Assembly (NCBI GenBank): GCA_035546635.1
Contig: DASZWJ010000044.1
Coordinates: 1 to 64,000 of the forward strand
Source: Gammaproteobacteria bacterium
GTDB taxonomy: Bacteria > Pseudomonadota > Gammaproteobacteria > JAURND01
Direction of reading: 5' to 3'
DNA: 64,000 nt
In this document: one piece after another, positions 44,621 to 56,269 of the stretch
How positions within the stretch are numbered: the first letter of the stretch is position 1
How the letters are laid out: every line of letters starts with the position of its first letter
The notes under the pieces: generated by a model
Seen by the model: the letters and a program-made list of their open reading frames with translations, nothing else
Told to the model about the DNA's origin: nothing
Databases searched by the model: none
Translations under genes and position numbers: made by a program

Positions 44621-46570
44621 ATGGGAATAAACAAAATAATTAATCCATTGGAAATTATAGCTCGCTTGAATTGGGAGGAAGGTGAGCATCTAGAATTTAA
44701 ATCCGCGAAAGGAGGAATACCTAAAAGTTTATGGGAAACTTATAGCGCAATGGCGAATACTCAAGGGGGTATTATTTTATTAGGAGTTGAAGATGATGGG
44801 GCAGTCAGTGGCGTTCTTGAGCCGGCTAAAATTAAAAAAAATTTCTGGGATGTTATAAATAATCGTGGCAAAGTCAGCGCTAATTTGCTCACTAATGCAG
44901 ATGTTGTTGAATTGTCATGTGCTTCAGTCCAGATTCTTGCAATTAGGGTGCCACAAGCCAGTCGCTATCAGCGACCTATTTACCTTAATCAAAATCCTTT
45001 GACAGGCACTTATCGCCGAACGCATGAAGGAGATTACCATTGTACTGAACAAGAAGTGAGTCGAATGCTTTCAGATCGGGCTGAAGAGCCAGCGGATAGT
45101 CGAATATTAGACAACTTTAAGTTTGATGATTTGGATATAACAAGTTTACAGCAATATCGCCAGCGTTTGGCTTCTCACAAACCAATTCATCCCTGGTTAA
45201 GTGAGGATGACAAAGGATTATTAACTAAGCTAAATGGTTGGCGGCGCGATCGTAAAACAGAACGAGAAGGATTAACATTGGCGGGACTTCTCATGTTTGG
45301 ACAAGATGGTGCAATTCGTGATGCGGTTCCTAATTATCATGTAGATTACAGAGAAAAACTTTTAAATGACCCAGCTATTCGTTGGACAGATCGTTTGACC
45401 ATAGATGGAACTTGGCATGCGAACTTATTTCAATTTTATTTACGAGTGATTCAGCGATTAGCTGCTGATATAAAGTTACCATTTCATTTAGATGAGGCAC
45501 TGTTCCGCGCTGGAGAGACTGAAGTTCATGCAGCAATACGTGAAACTTTAGTTAATGCATTAATTCATGCTGATTATTATGGAACGGGTGGAATTATTAT
45601 TGAAAAATTTCCAGACCACTTTGTTTTTTCAAATCCAGGCACCCTTTTAATTTCTCTTGAACAACTTTTGCGTGGAAATGTCAGTGAATGCAGAAATAAG
45701 TCCCTGCAGACTATGTTCATGATGATAGGGGCTGCTGAAAAAGCCGGTTCTGGGGTAGATAAAATAATGAAAAGTTGGTCTTCTCAACATTGGCGGTCAC
45801 CTCTAGTTCGCCAACTGTTCCGGCCAGATCGGGTGGAGTGGCAATTATTAATGATTAGCTTAATCCCTATTGAATCTCTAGAACGCTTAAAGTCACGTTT
45901 TGGTGATAAATATCAGAATTTTAATCAAGCCGAGGTGCAAGTGCTGGCAACTGCTGATATTGAGAATTCCGTTGATAATGCGCGTATGCGCCAAATTACC
46001 GGGCATCATGCTGCTGATATCACTCGTGTGCTACAGGGCTTAGTAGCTAATGGTGCTCTCATACAAGAGGGTCAAACTCGTGGAAGCAGGTATCGGCTGC
46101 CAATGGAACAGGACGTTGTACCTATCTTAGTGAGTACTTCAGATAATCTGCTTGACTCCGTACATAAGCCCCTTGACTCCGTACATAAGCCCCTTGACTC
46201 CGTACATAAGCCCCTTGACTCCATACATAAGCCCCTTGACTCCGTACATAGTAAAGCAAATAAGAGTGAGGCTGATGGTCGGTTACAAGCCATTGCGGCT
46301 TCTGCTAGGCAGAAACGGCGCTTGGTACGCACTGAAATGGAGACTGTTATATATGAGCTTTGCCAGAATCGCTGGCTGTCGAGAAAGGATTTGGCGGATT
46401 TATTAGGTCGTCATTCAGATGGGCTGCGCGCACGTTTCCTATCTCCCATGGTAGAGCATGGTTTGTTGAAATTACGTTATCCAGATAAACCGAATCGAGT
46501 TGACCAGGCTTATACCTCAATCACACAGATGAGGACGGAATTGTGCGAGGATGATATGAGTAAATGTTGA
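44621..46570 (+). CDS. AlbA_2/Schlafen-like ATP-binding regulator with winged helices
   Basis: 649 residues from ATG 44621 (AGGAG upstream; TTG 44603 is a weaker alternative). The N-terminal AlbA_2 domain (about 20-150) shows EGEHLEFKSAKGGIPKSLWE, MANTQGGIILLGVEDDG and a TYRRTHEGDYHCTEQEVSRM segment. A GHKL-like ATPase region follows (AAIRETLVNALIHADYY; FSNPGTLLISLEQLL). Then come winged-helix-type segments (GHHAADITRVLQGLVANGAL), a five-unit heptapeptide array (PLDSVHK type) and a C-terminal helix-turn-helix-like stretch (WLSRKDLADLLGRHSDGLRA). This is a widespread family of putative transcription regulators or defence-linked proteins with unclear function. Confidence 0.8.
   Translation: MGINKIINPLEIIARLNWEEGEHLEFKSAKGGIPKSLWETYSAMANTQGGIILLGVEDDGAVSGVLEPAKIKKNFWDVINNRGKVSANLLTNADVVELSCASVQILAIRVPQASRYQRPIYLNQNPLTGTYRRTHEGDYHCTEQEVSRMLSDRAEEPADSRILDNFKFDDLDITSLQQYRQRLASHKPIHPWLSEDDKGLLTKLNGWRRDRKTEREGLTLAGLLMFGQDGAIRDAVPNYHVDYREKLLNDPAIRWTDRLTIDGTWHANLFQFYLRVIQRLAADIKLPFHLDEALFRAGETEVHAAIRETLVNALIHADYYGTGGIIIEKFPDHFVFSNPGTLLISLEQLLRGNVSECRNKSLQTMFMMIGAAEKAGSGVDKIMKSWSSQHWRSPLVRQLFRPDRVEWQLLMISLIPIESLERLKSRFGDKYQNFNQAEVQVLATADIENSVDNARMRQITGHHAADITRVLQGLVANGALIQEGQTRGSRYRLPMEQDVVPILVSTSDNLLDSVHKPLDSVHKPLDSVHKPLDSIHKPLDSVHSKANKSEADGRLQAIAASARQKRRLVRTEMETVIYELCQNRWLSRKDLADLLGRHSDGLRARFLSPMVEHGLLKLRYPDKPNRVDQAYTSITQMRTELCEDDMSKC
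46151..46250 (+). repeat. In-frame 21-base tandem repeat in the AlbA_2 gene
   Basis: About five near-identical 21-base units (CTTGACTCCGTACATAAGCC plus C) encode the heptapeptide LDSVHKP; the fourth has one base change (Val to Ile) and the last is cut short. A multiple of three bases keeps the frame, so copy number could vary without breaking the gene. Confidence 0.95.
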
Positions 46571-46621
46571 GATGCTATTTGAGCAATTTAATTCAATAAA
46601 TCTTCTGCTGGAATTTACAGG

Positions 46622-46948
46622 TTAAAATGTGGGTGGTTTATTGCTGTGGGAGTCAACGTTTTTTACAATTAATTCAAATGTAGCTAAAACATCGGAATAT
46701 TTTTTTGCATGTTTATCAATATAGTGTTTTAAGCCTTGTAGATCATAAGAGCTCAAGGCATCTGCAAACTTTTCTCTCGTTTGAGCATTAAAAGGTATAG
46801 TATTAAATTCGGTTGAATATTCTTTGATGCTCTTTAGATAAGCTCCAAGCAAGGAAGAATTGTTATTTTTTTCTTGTTTCATACGATTGATAGCTTTAAG
46901 ACACTGTTCCAAGCCGGAACTTGGGGTGGAAATTGCTGGTGGATTCAT
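46622..46948 (-). CDS. Small protein of unknown function
   Basis: 108 residues, no signal peptide or membrane segment. A polar N-terminus (MNPPAISTPSSG) leads to a helical body (LEQCLKAINRMKQEKNNNSS, LKSIKEYSTEFNTIPF, AQTREKFADALSSYDLQGLK, HYIDKHAKKYSDVLATFEL). No ribosome site is obvious at the ATG. It is convergent with the AlbA_2 gene; the region from 46949 to 47231 upstream carries no gene I can support. No family is recognised. Confidence 0.5.
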   Translation of the reverse strand: MNPPAISTPSSGLEQCLKAINRMKQEKNNNSSLLGAYLKSIKEYSTEFNTIPFNAQTREKFADALSSYDLQGLKHYIDKHAKKYSDVLATFELIVKNVDSHSNKPPTF

Positions 46949-47231
46949 GAAGATTTACCGGTGGCGCGTGGCCCAAAAAGGAAAAAGGATTTTCTTTTTA
47001 ATAATTCAGGCAGGTTAAGTATATGCGCTATAAACATAGATTTCTCCCAGGATATCAACAGCTATGTTATTAATATTCCCGAAAATCAGCAATAGAGTTG
47101 TGGATTTTCCGAGTTAAGCCCCCTGTCACGGGACGACGCGGACATGTGTTACTTTTAAATAATACACAATATATACATTAAGCAATTTTCCTTATTTTAT
47201 AATAACCCTTTAAATTATGAGGAATGTATTG

Positions 47232-47651
47232 ATGAAAAAAGCGATAATTTTCTGTGTCAGTATTTTAATGTTAAACATAGCAACTGCAGAATCGATTAAT
47301 ATGTCTTTGAATGCGACAAAAAATGCCGCAGGATTAGGTCATGAAATTTTGGCGCTAACTCCAAAAAAGACTTATCAATTTAGTTGTGAATTAACTCCCA
47401 AAACAATACCGCCGGCAGGGACTATTTTTCTGGATATTACCTTATGTGCGGTTGATAAAACGCATCATTGTCCTTTTGCCTATTCAGAAGGGCATGCTGA
47501 CCTTAAACAGCCAGTGATTTATTTTAAATTTACACCGCAGCAACAATATATGGGTGAGAAAACTAATTTTTCTGTCATGATGCAATATATTCCACACGAT
47601 GATGACCAGACGGCTGTCGCTCGATATCATTTGGCTTGTTATTATATTTGA
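47232..47651 (+). CDS. Small exported protein of unknown function
   Basis: 139 residues from ATG 47232, chosen because GAGGA lies eight bases before it; ATG 47217 is also in frame. A signal peptide (MKKAIIFCVSILMLNIATA) should be cleaved before ESINM. The mature ~120 residues contain four cysteines (SCEL, LCAV, HHCPF, LACYY) and read as a beta-sandwich-like domain (KTYQFSCELTPKT; GTIFLDITLCAVDK), so a periplasmic or secreted disulphide-bonded protein is likely. A palindromic repeat follows at 47662. Confidence 0.65.
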   Translation: MKKAIIFCVSILMLNIATAESINMSLNATKNAAGLGHEILALTPKKTYQFSCELTPKTIPPAGTIFLDITLCAVDKTHHCPFAYSEGHADLKQPVIYFKFTPQQQYMGEKTNFSVMMQYIPHDDDQTAVARYHLACYYI

Positions 47652-47661
47652 AGTATCGATG

Positions 47662-47692
47662 CTGTCATCCTTCGCTGCGCTCAGGATGACAG
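47662..47692. repeat. CTGTCATCC/GGATGACAG palindrome
   Basis: Nine-base arms around TTCGCTGCGCTCA, between the exported protein and the 3' end of envC. Same family as 10641 and 27069; it may act as a terminator for both convergent genes. Confidence 0.75.
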
Positions 47693-47713
47693 ACGATTGC
47701 TCCAGATGACCGT

Positions 47714-48922
47714 TTAGCCGCCACACCATTTCTCAGGATTCAGCGGCTTACCTTGCTTACGGATTTCAAAATATAAAGCAGGTTGTGAATAACCACCGGA
47801 TTTACCAACTGTCGCCAGCAACTCACCTGCAGTGACATGATCTCCAACGGCTTTATTCAAACTCGCATTGCGTCCATAGAGAGTCATAAAATTATGGCCG
47901 TGATCTACGATTAATAATAAACCATAACCCGCCAGCCACTCGGAAAAAATGACTTTTCCAGGGGCGATGGCGTAGACATTTTGGCCCTCCTTTGCCGCGA
48001 TAATAACACCATTGGTTTTTAACTCACTGTTATCGATGGGTGAGTTGAAGTGGGAAATGATTTTGCCTTTTGTTGGCCAGTTTAATTTGCCTTGCGCTTG
48101 GGAGAAAGATTGATAATGGGTAAAAGCAACGTTAGAAGTGGTGGGCTGTGATTGTAATTTTTGGACTACGGTTTCTAAAGCTTGTTTGTTCGCCTGCAAG
48201 ACATTTAATTGTTGATATTTCGAGGTAAGGACAGCGTTTAATTGTTGTAAAATTTCTTTACGCTGTTGCTGGTTGGATTTTATTTGCAGGATTTGCTGTT
48301 GCTGCTCTGCGAGCAATGTAGATAAGTCCGCGGTATGTTGAATAATTGCTTGTTGATTGATTGAGAGTTGGTTCAAGGTGGTATTGAGCTGATTAATTAG
48401 ATTAAGTCGTTGCTGAATGAAATAATGATAGTAAGTTAGATTTCTGTTTACTAACGTTATGTCTTCTTGATTCAACAGCATTTTTAGATAATTCTGCTGG
48501 CTTAAAAGATAAGCAGCACGAATTTGCTGGGCAATATGTTGTTGCTGTTGCACCAGAGATTTCCGATATTGCAGTTGTTGTTGCTGTAGTGAGGATAAGA
48601 GCATTTTTTGTTTGTGGAGTGCAATCGTGTTTTTTTTATGAGCGCTATTAAGTTGTCCTAGATTGGTTTCAGCTTGTGCTAGGGATTGTAGTAATTGTTC
48701 ACGAGAGGATTGTTGAGTAGTTAAATCCCGTTTTAGATTTTGAATTTGTGTTTGGAGTTGTAATAGGTTTTTGGCGTTATCGGTGGCAAGGGCATGGGTA
48801 TTTATGCATAAAAGCAGAGCAGCTATTGCCATTTCCCCCCCTTTGAAAAAGGGGGGGAAGGGGGATTTAAAGAGACTTCTTAAGCGATTAAATTTTTTTC
48901 TGCTTAAATTTCCTTCGGTCAT
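47714..48922 (-). CDS. envC: EnvC-like murein hydrolase activator
   Basis: 402 residues. After the signal region come long coiled coils (about 50-260, rich in Gln/Leu) and a C-terminal LytM/M23 domain. The catalytic motifs are degenerate: the first is GVIIAAKEGQNV, lacking the zinc His/Asp, and the usual HFEIR is YFEIR. So it should activate amidases rather than cut wall itself, as EnvC does with FtsEX. ATG 48922 has AAGGG upstream and a basic n-region, but residues about 19-30 (KSPFPPFFKGGE) come from a C/G-run palindrome; ATG 48832 is the alternative, with poor spacing and no basic residues. It follows gpmI after 60 bases. Confidence 0.85.
   Translation of the reverse strand: MTEGNLSRKKFNRLRSLFKSPFPPFFKGGEMAIAALLLCINTHALATDNAKNLLQLQTQIQNLKRDLTTQQSSREQLLQSLAQAETNLGQLNSAHKKNTIALHKQKMLLSSLQQQQLQYRKSLVQQQQHIAQQIRAAYLLSQQNYLKMLLNQEDITLVNRNLTYYHYFIQQRLNLINQLNTTLNQLSINQQAIIQHTADLSTLLAEQQQQILQIKSNQQQRKEILQQLNAVLTSKYQQLNVLQANKQALETVVQKLQSQPTTSNVAFTHYQSFSQAQGKLNWPTKGKIISHFNSPIDNSELKTNGVIIAAKEGQNVYAIAPGKVIFSEWLAGYGLLLIVDHGHNFMTLYGRNASLNKAVGDHVTAGELLATVGKSGGYSQPALYFEIRKQGKPLNPEKWCGG
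48834..48870. repeat. C/G-run palindrome inside the envC signal region
   Basis: CCCCCCCTTT and AAAGGGGGGG arms flank GAAA. It is in frame with the envC N-terminus and resembles the repeats at 5589 and 40258. Confidence 0.75.
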
Positions 48923-48982
48923 AAATTTCCCTTAATACCCCCCATTTAAAGGAGGATGTCTTCACTTGGCGCCTAGGCGCAA

Positions 48983-50539
48983 TCAATCGACTACTTGAAA
49001 CAATGGCTTACCCGTCATTTCCTGCGGTTTTTCCAGTCCCATCAAATTTAGCAACGTGGGTGCGATATCAGATAACACGCCTTCATGGGTGGTAGGAATA
49101 GCGTGGCGGCCAATATAAATGACTGGAACTAAGTTGGTGGTATGGGCGGTATGGGGCTGAGCTGTAGCAGGATCATACATGCATTCAGCATTGCCATGAT
49201 CTGCGGTTATTACGGCTTCACCACTGACAGCCAAAAGTGCAGTAATAATACGTTTCAAACAATGATCGATCGTTTCTATCGCTTTAATTGTTGCATTAAA
49301 ATCACCAGTATGGCCGACCATATCAGGATTGGCGAAATTGCAAACAATCAGAGAATATTCACGACTTTCTATGGCAGTAATCAAGCGTTCAGTCAGTGCA
49401 TCGGCGCTCATTTCTGGCTGTAAGTCATAAGTGGCTACTTTTGGGGAAGGAATGAGCTCGCGATCTTCTCCGGGGTAAGGTTTTTCTTCTCCACCATTAA
49501 AGAAAAAAGTCACATGTGCGTATTTTTCAGTTTCGGCGATACGCAATTGTCGGTAACCGAGCTTAGAAACATACTCCCCTAAGAAATTTTTTAATGAAGT
49601 CGGCGCAAAGGCGACTTCAGCGTTTATATCACTTGCGTATTCAGTTAAGGTCACAAAAGTAGCTAGTATCGGTCGGACTTTGCGTTGAAAACCCGTAAAT
49701 TGATTATCAGTTAAGGCACGTGTTAATTGTCGGGCGCGGTCAGCGCGGAAATTCATGAACACGACGGCATCACCGTCTTGTAGAATCACCGGCTCTTGAC
49801 CGGGAGCGTGTATGGCAGTTGGCTGTACGAACTCATCATTTTCACCGCGTGCATAAGCCTCAGCTAAACCTTCAAGCGCTGAGGAAGCATGAAAATCTGT
49901 ACGGCCTTGGGTTAATAAATCGTAAGCGCGTTCGGTACGCTCCCAGCGCTGATCCCTGTCCATAGCATAATAGCGGCCAATCAGGCTTTTAATGCTGCCG
50001 ATACCTACTTGCTTAAATGTCTCGTTGATGGCGATTAAAGAAGCTTGTGCTGATTGTGGCGGGGTATCGCGGCCGTCGAGGAAGGCGTGTAAATAAATGG
50101 ACTTTAATCCACGCTGTGCGGCGAGTTTAATCATAGCCATGATATGTTTTTCATGGCTATGTACGCCGCCTGGAGAGAGTAAGCCCATGATATGCAAGCT
50201 GCGCCCGGATTTAAGCAGTTGATCTATGGTGCGAGTCAGCACTGGATTTTCAAAAAATTCTCCTGATTCAATAGCCAGATCAATGCGGGTCAGATCCTGT
50301 GGTACTAGACGTCCTGCGCCCATATGCAGATGACCTACTTCTGAATTGCCCATTTGTCCTTTGGGTAATCCCACTGCTAATCCCGAGGCTACGGCTAAAG
50401 TGTGTGGATAATCTTGCCATAGATGCTGCCAGAACGGTGCATGGGCGGCGTGGATGGCATTGAATTGTGGATCTTCGCGATAGCCCCAGCCGTCCAGTAC
50501 GATTAAAACTAAAGGTGCATGAGGAGACAAGTTGGTCAT
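48983..50539 (-). CDS. gpmI: 2,3-bisphosphoglycerate-independent phosphoglycerate mutase
   Basis: Interconverts 3- and 2-phosphoglycerate in glycolysis, with two metal ions. The 518-residue protein has [12 protein letters not shown] (11-22, metal Asp16), the phosphoserine nucleophile in [18 protein letters not shown] (60-77, Ser66) and the C-terminal metal sites [12 protein letters not shown] and [11 protein letters not shown]. envC follows on the same strand, an arrangement seen in many gammaproteobacteria. Confidence 0.96.
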   Translation of the reverse strand: MTNLSPHAPLVLIVLDGWGYREDPQFNAIHAAHAPFWQHLWQDYPHTLAVASGLAVGLPKGQMGNSEVGHLHMGAGRLVPQDLTRIDLAIESGEFFENPVLTRTIDQLLKSGRSLHIMGLLSPGGVHSHEKHIMAMIKLAAQRGLKSIYLHAFLDGRDTPPQSAQASLIAINETFKQVGIGSIKSLIGRYYAMDRDQRWERTERAYDLLTQGRTDFHASSALEGLAEAYARGENDEFVQPTAIHAPGQEPVILQDGDAVVFMNFRADRARQLTRALTDNQFTGFQRKVRPILATFVTLTEYASDINAEVAFAPTSLKNFLGEYVSKLGYRQLRIAETEKYAHVTFFFNGGEEKPYPGEDRELIPSPKVATYDLQPEMSADALTERLITAIESREYSLIVCNFANPDMVGHTGDFNATIKAIETIDHCLKRIITALLAVSGEAVITADHGNAECMYDPATAQPHTAHTTNLVPVIYIGRHAIPTTHEGVLSDIAPTLLNLMGLEKPQEMTGKPLFQVVD

Positions 50540-50648
50540 GGGCGTATTCTCGTTGTGATTTAGTAGACGGAGGTAGAGCTAAAGTCAGTGGATTTTAGCG
50601 GGAATTGCGGTGGTGTGCACGCGTATTGATATGGGCTTGTGTGTCTAA

Positions 50649-50788
50649 AATTAGCTAACACCTTTTTCTTTTTCTCTTTTTGGGAAAGGGTGCCTCTCTT
50701 AAAGCCTTGGCATTTTCCCTTCTCCCATCCCACAAGAGGATTCCCTTCGGTCACAGACGGGAGAAGGGAAAAAGGTGTTGGACTAATT
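50649..50788. repeat. Composite palindromic element between sodC and gpmI
   Basis: Outer arms TAGCTAACACCTTTTTC and GAAAAAGGTGTTGGACTA enclose a second palindrome CATTTTCCCTTCTCCC/GGGAGAAGGGAAA, itself split by a 30-base insert containing CCTTCGGTCA. The same CCTTCGGTCA occurs at the envC start (about 48910). Confidence 0.7.
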
Positions 50789-50805
50789 TAGAGGAGAATG
50801 CGGCG

Positions 50806-51339
50806 CTACTGCTTCGCCAGACCAATCACCCCACAAGCGACACGCGCGCCGGAATTACCTGCCGGTTGAGATTTAAAATCATCTACATCTTTGTGGACGA
50901 CGACACTGCGTCCGATAATAGCGTCAGTACCGCTTAACATGATGATTTTGTCGGTACGCTCGTAGTGAGCTTTTCCTGAAGCATCTGCAGAGAGGTTACC
51001 AAGGTCACCTTCGTGGCGGAGTTTGTCTTCGGGACCGGCATGGGACATATGCAGAGGATTGAAATGCCCGCCGGCGGACATCGCATCAGGTGCGCTGCAA
51101 TCCCCGAATTCATGGATATGAAAACCATGTTCACCTTGTGGCAGTCCTGAAACATCAGCAACGATTTTTATGCCATCTTTTACTTTGGAAAAAGTGACAA
51201 TTCCGGTAACGGTATTACCTTGGGTAGGTGTCAAGACGTCTATTGCCTGAGTTGTAGGCTGAGCTATGGCCATGCTGCTGATGGTCAAAGTAGCTACTAA
51301 AGAGATGATGCGGAAAGTTTGGTGAATGGGGTTTTTCAT
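50806..51339 (-). CDS. sodC: Cu,Zn superoxide dismutase
   Basis: Converts superoxide to peroxide in the periplasm. 177 residues from ATG 51339, which has AGGAG eight bases upstream; upstream in-frame starts would run into the pth 3' end without a signal peptide. The signal peptide (MKNPIHQTFRIISLVATLTI, ending SMAIAQ) is clear. Copper/zinc ligands sit in HGFHIHEFGDC, SAGGHFNP, HEGDLGNL and GRSVVVHKDVDD; GARVACGVI carries the second Cys and the conserved Arg. In intracellular bacteria sodC helps resist the phagocyte burst. Confidence 0.95.
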   Translation of the reverse strand: MKNPIHQTFRIISLVATLTISSMAIAQPTTQAIDVLTPTQGNTVTGIVTFSKVKDGIKIVADVSGLPQGEHGFHIHEFGDCSAPDAMSAGGHFNPLHMSHAGPEDKLRHEGDLGNLSADASGKAHYERTDKIIMLSGTDAIIGRSVVVHKDVDDFKSQPAGNSGARVACGVIGLAKQ

Positions 51340-51464
51340 AAGAACTGCTCCTTGGTGGTGGTGTAATGCTCTCTCTTTTTTTCCGAACTGGCAGCCCGGA
51401 AAAGATGAATAGCATAGAAAGCGTCGCTGCCTAGGCAGAAAGAGGGAGGGAAAAAGTGTGAAAC

Positions 51465-52055
51465 TCACAGCGGCGTATGCAGTTTCTGAATAGCTTGTTG
51501 AATATCGCCTGTCACTAATTCCGGCAAAATCGAAAAACTCTGCTGTATCGCCTCTGTAATTAAGCACTTATCCTGCTTGGAGGGGGGGGCTAAAACATAG
51601 TTAAGTACTTCACTGCGTTGCCCAGGATGCCCTATGCCTATGCGCAGACGGTTAAAACGGTCAGTGCTGAGATGCTGCATAATATCGCGTAAGCCATTAT
51701 GTCCGCCATGACCACCCTGCTCTTTGAAACGTATGGTGCCGGCAGGGAAATCCAGCTCATCATGTGCGACTAAAATGGCTTCGGGTGGAATTTGATAAAA
51801 CTGGCTGAAAGCACGCACAGATTGGCCGCTGGCGTTCATAAAGGTGGTTGGCAATAGCAGCCAACCACGTTGGCCTTGAAAACTGAAGGGGGCGGCTTTC
51901 CCATGAAACTTGGTTTCTACAAGTAGCTTTATGCCCCATTCAGTGGCTAATTGTTCTACAAACCATGCACCCGCATTATGGCGAGTATTTACATATTTTT
52001 CGCCGGGGTTACCAAGGCCTACGATTAAGCGGATGGCACTGTGTGCTGAAGACAA
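51465..52055 (-). CDS. pth: Peptidyl-tRNA hydrolase
   Basis: Frees tRNA from peptidyl-tRNA dropped by stalled ribosomes. 196 residues, with LIVGLGNPGEKYVNTRHNAG (10-29; catalytic His26), PTTFMNASGQSVRAF, VAHDELDFPAGTIRFK and GGHGGHNGLRDI. It lies two bases after rplY, the usual rplY-pth pair, so the two are co-transcribed. Confidence 0.97.
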   Translation of the reverse strand: MSSAHSAIRLIVGLGNPGEKYVNTRHNAGAWFVEQLATEWGIKLLVETKFHGKAAPFSFQGQRGWLLLPTTFMNASGQSVRAFSQFYQIPPEAILVAHDELDFPAGTIRFKEQGGHGGHNGLRDIMQHLSTDRFNRLRIGIGHPGQRSEVLNYVLAPPSKQDKCLITEAIQQSFSILPELVTGDIQQAIQKLHTPL

Positions 52056-52057
52056 GC

Positions 52058-52726
52058 TTAAGCCTCACCTTCTTCAGGTTTTTCTTCTTCCTTACCAACC
52101 AGTGGCACTTCAGCAGGTGGTGCGACCACGGTTTCAGGTTCTTCAACTACATGTGGGCGGTGGATGTTGACCACAGGGCGGTCATCGTTATGCAATAGCG
52201 CAATCAATTCCACACCTTTAGGTGTCTTAAGCTCAGATAGGTGAATGGACTCATCAATTTTTAATTCCGCAAGGTCCACCTCAATAAATTCAGGTAGATC
52301 GCTGGGTAAGCAGCGGATTTCCACTTCATTCAGTAAGTGGGAAATTTGTCCGCCATCTAATTTGACTCCAGGTGCGGTGTCTTCATTGACAAAGCGCAAA
52401 GGTACGTGCATATGCAGCTTTTCAGTGGCGCTGACACGCAAGAAATCTGCATGCAGAATTTGCGGTTTGCTGGGGTGGCGCTGCAGGTCTTTTAGCACTA
52501 CTTTTTCATGAGAGTTACCAATGTTCAATGTCAGAATATGTGAATAAAACGCCTGGTTTTTCAGGGCATTGTTGAAATGATGATGCAAAATAGTGATGGA
52601 TTTAGGCTCTTTGCCTGCGCCATAAATTATAGCTGGAACTTTATTGTCTACGCGGCGTAGACGGCGGCTAGCACCTTTGCCCGCTTGTTCTCGTATTTCG
52701 GCTGAAAGCTCAAACTTGTCCGCCAT
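52058..52726 (-). CDS. rplY: 50S ribosomal protein L25 (Ctc form)
   Basis: Binds 5S rRNA. At 222 residues it is the long general-stress (CTC/TL5) form: L25 domain about 1-95 (starting FELSAEIREQAGKGASRRLR) plus a second beta-barrel domain (HVPLRFVNEDTAPGVKLDGG) and an acidic tail rich in Glu and Pro. It is directly followed by pth. Confidence 0.95.
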   Translation of the reverse strand: MADKFELSAEIREQAGKGASRRLRRVDNKVPAIIYGAGKEPKSITILHHHFNNALKNQAFYSHILTLNIGNSHEKVVLKDLQRHPSKPQILHADFLRVSATEKLHMHVPLRFVNEDTAPGVKLDGGQISHLLNEVEIRCLPSDLPEFIEVDLAELKIDESIHLSELKTPKGVELIALLHNDDRPVVNIHRPHVVEEPETVVAPPAEVPLVGKEEEKPEEGEA

Positions 52727-52890
52727 GGGATTCTCCTCAAAACTGTTCTGAATAAAAAGTGAGGCGGCATTTTACACGCGTTTTTAGGAAAAAAGATACT
52801 ATTTTTTAAGTGGAGGCTGTAATCTGTATAGCATCTTAATCAAGATGCCAGCACTGATTTTTATAAAATAATAATAAAAAAGGTGAGATA

Positions 52891-53625
52891 ATGACAGATG
52901 AAAAGAAGAATAATAGTTTTGTAACAGAGATAAGAGATCAAAAAAAACGCGGCATTCCCAGTTTTAATCAAACCATAGCTGGGATATTTCTAACAAATCC
53001 TGAATGGGTTATAACGCATCCGATATTGCTTTGTTCATCCTTCCTACCCGTAACATTGCCTGAAACAGAGCTGCAAAGTGCTGTCTACGCATTAATCCTA
53101 CTGCTTGTGGGGTTTACTCTAGAAGGTGAAGTATCGGGATTCGTGTCAGCACAAATACTGCGACAAGTGTTGCAAAAGGATGAAAAACTGCTGTTTGAAC
53201 GGGCGAGAAAAGTTATTGATGAATGTGAAAAGCAAATAAATCTTTTTCTAAAGGGGCAATTGCCTCAGCAATTTGCAGAAGATGAGTTCAAAGCAACAAA
53301 GTCTTTTAAGCATATTAGAAGCGTAGTGAATTACTTGCAACGCTTATGGTTCGCTATGGAAAAAATATCTTCTCATTTAACTAATGATCCAATATGGTTG
53401 GATTATATAAACCTATTTTTAAAAAGGATCGATGAAGTTGGACAATTGACTCAGGGAGTCAGTGTATATTCCTCTCCCATTGAGGAGCAACAGATGCAGG
53501 AACCGCAGGGCTATGCGCGTTTTCCATTTGGGAGTGCCCCATCAGAAGAAAAAAAGAATAAATTCAGAATATTTGCTGAAGTTGAATTGGCTGCATCGGA
53601 TGTATCCAAGAAAACACCAGGATGA
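52891..53625 (+). CDS. Unknown protein with one hydrophobic hairpin region
   Basis: 244 residues with GGTGAG upstream of the ATG. The basic N-terminus (DQKKRGIPSFNQTIAG) precedes two hydrophobic stretches (about 45-75: HPILLCSSFLPVTLP and SAVYALILLLVGFTL), which could be one or two membrane segments. The rest (about 85-190) is helical, probably coiled coil (LRQVLQKDEKLLFERARKVI, DECEKQINLFLKGQL). The tail is charged (SAPSEEKKNKFRIF, ELAASDVSKKTPG). It stands alone between the divergent rplY and gyrB. I recognise no family; a membrane-targeted effector is one untested possibility. Confidence 0.5.
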   Translation: MTDEKKNNSFVTEIRDQKKRGIPSFNQTIAGIFLTNPEWVITHPILLCSSFLPVTLPETELQSAVYALILLLVGFTLEGEVSGFVSAQILRQVLQKDEKLLFERARKVIDECEKQINLFLKGQLPQQFAEDEFKATKSFKHIRSVVNYLQRLWFAMEKISSHLTNDPIWLDYINLFLKRIDEVGQLTQGVSVYSSPIEEQQMQEPQGYARFPFGSAPSEEKKNKFRIFAEVELAASDVSKKTPG

Positions 53626-53734
53626 GGGATGTGGTTGTAAAATGAATGATTAAAATTCGCAAAAAAGGCGTAATTTCCTGCATTGTGTGGTAAAATATCT
53701 TGTTTTGAAAACCACAGCAGCTAAGGCCTTTTGA

Positions 53735-56218
<2,484 letters not shown>

Positions 56219-56233
56219 AAGAGCTTAGCCATC

Positions 56234-56269
56234 ATATAATCCTTCTCCCACAAGGGGAGAAGGATTATG
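56234..56269. repeat. CTTCTCCCACAAGGGGAGAAG palindrome
   Basis: ATAATCCTTCTCCC and GGGAGAAGGATTAT are inverted copies just after gyrB, where it could help end transcription. Bare core of the commonest repeat family. Confidence 0.75.

Noticed and set aside
46151-46250. Tandem repeat considered as a CRISPR array
   Set aside because: Units are 21 bases, directly adjacent, without spacers and in frame with the protein.
46874-47095. 73-codon plus-strand ORF between the AlbA_2 gene and the small exported protein
   Set aside because: It overlaps the small minus-strand gene, has no ribosome site and shows no domain.
51340-51567. 76-residue N-terminal extension of sodC
   Set aside because: It would run into pth and hide the signal peptide; ATG 51339 has a good ribosome site and a normal exported start.
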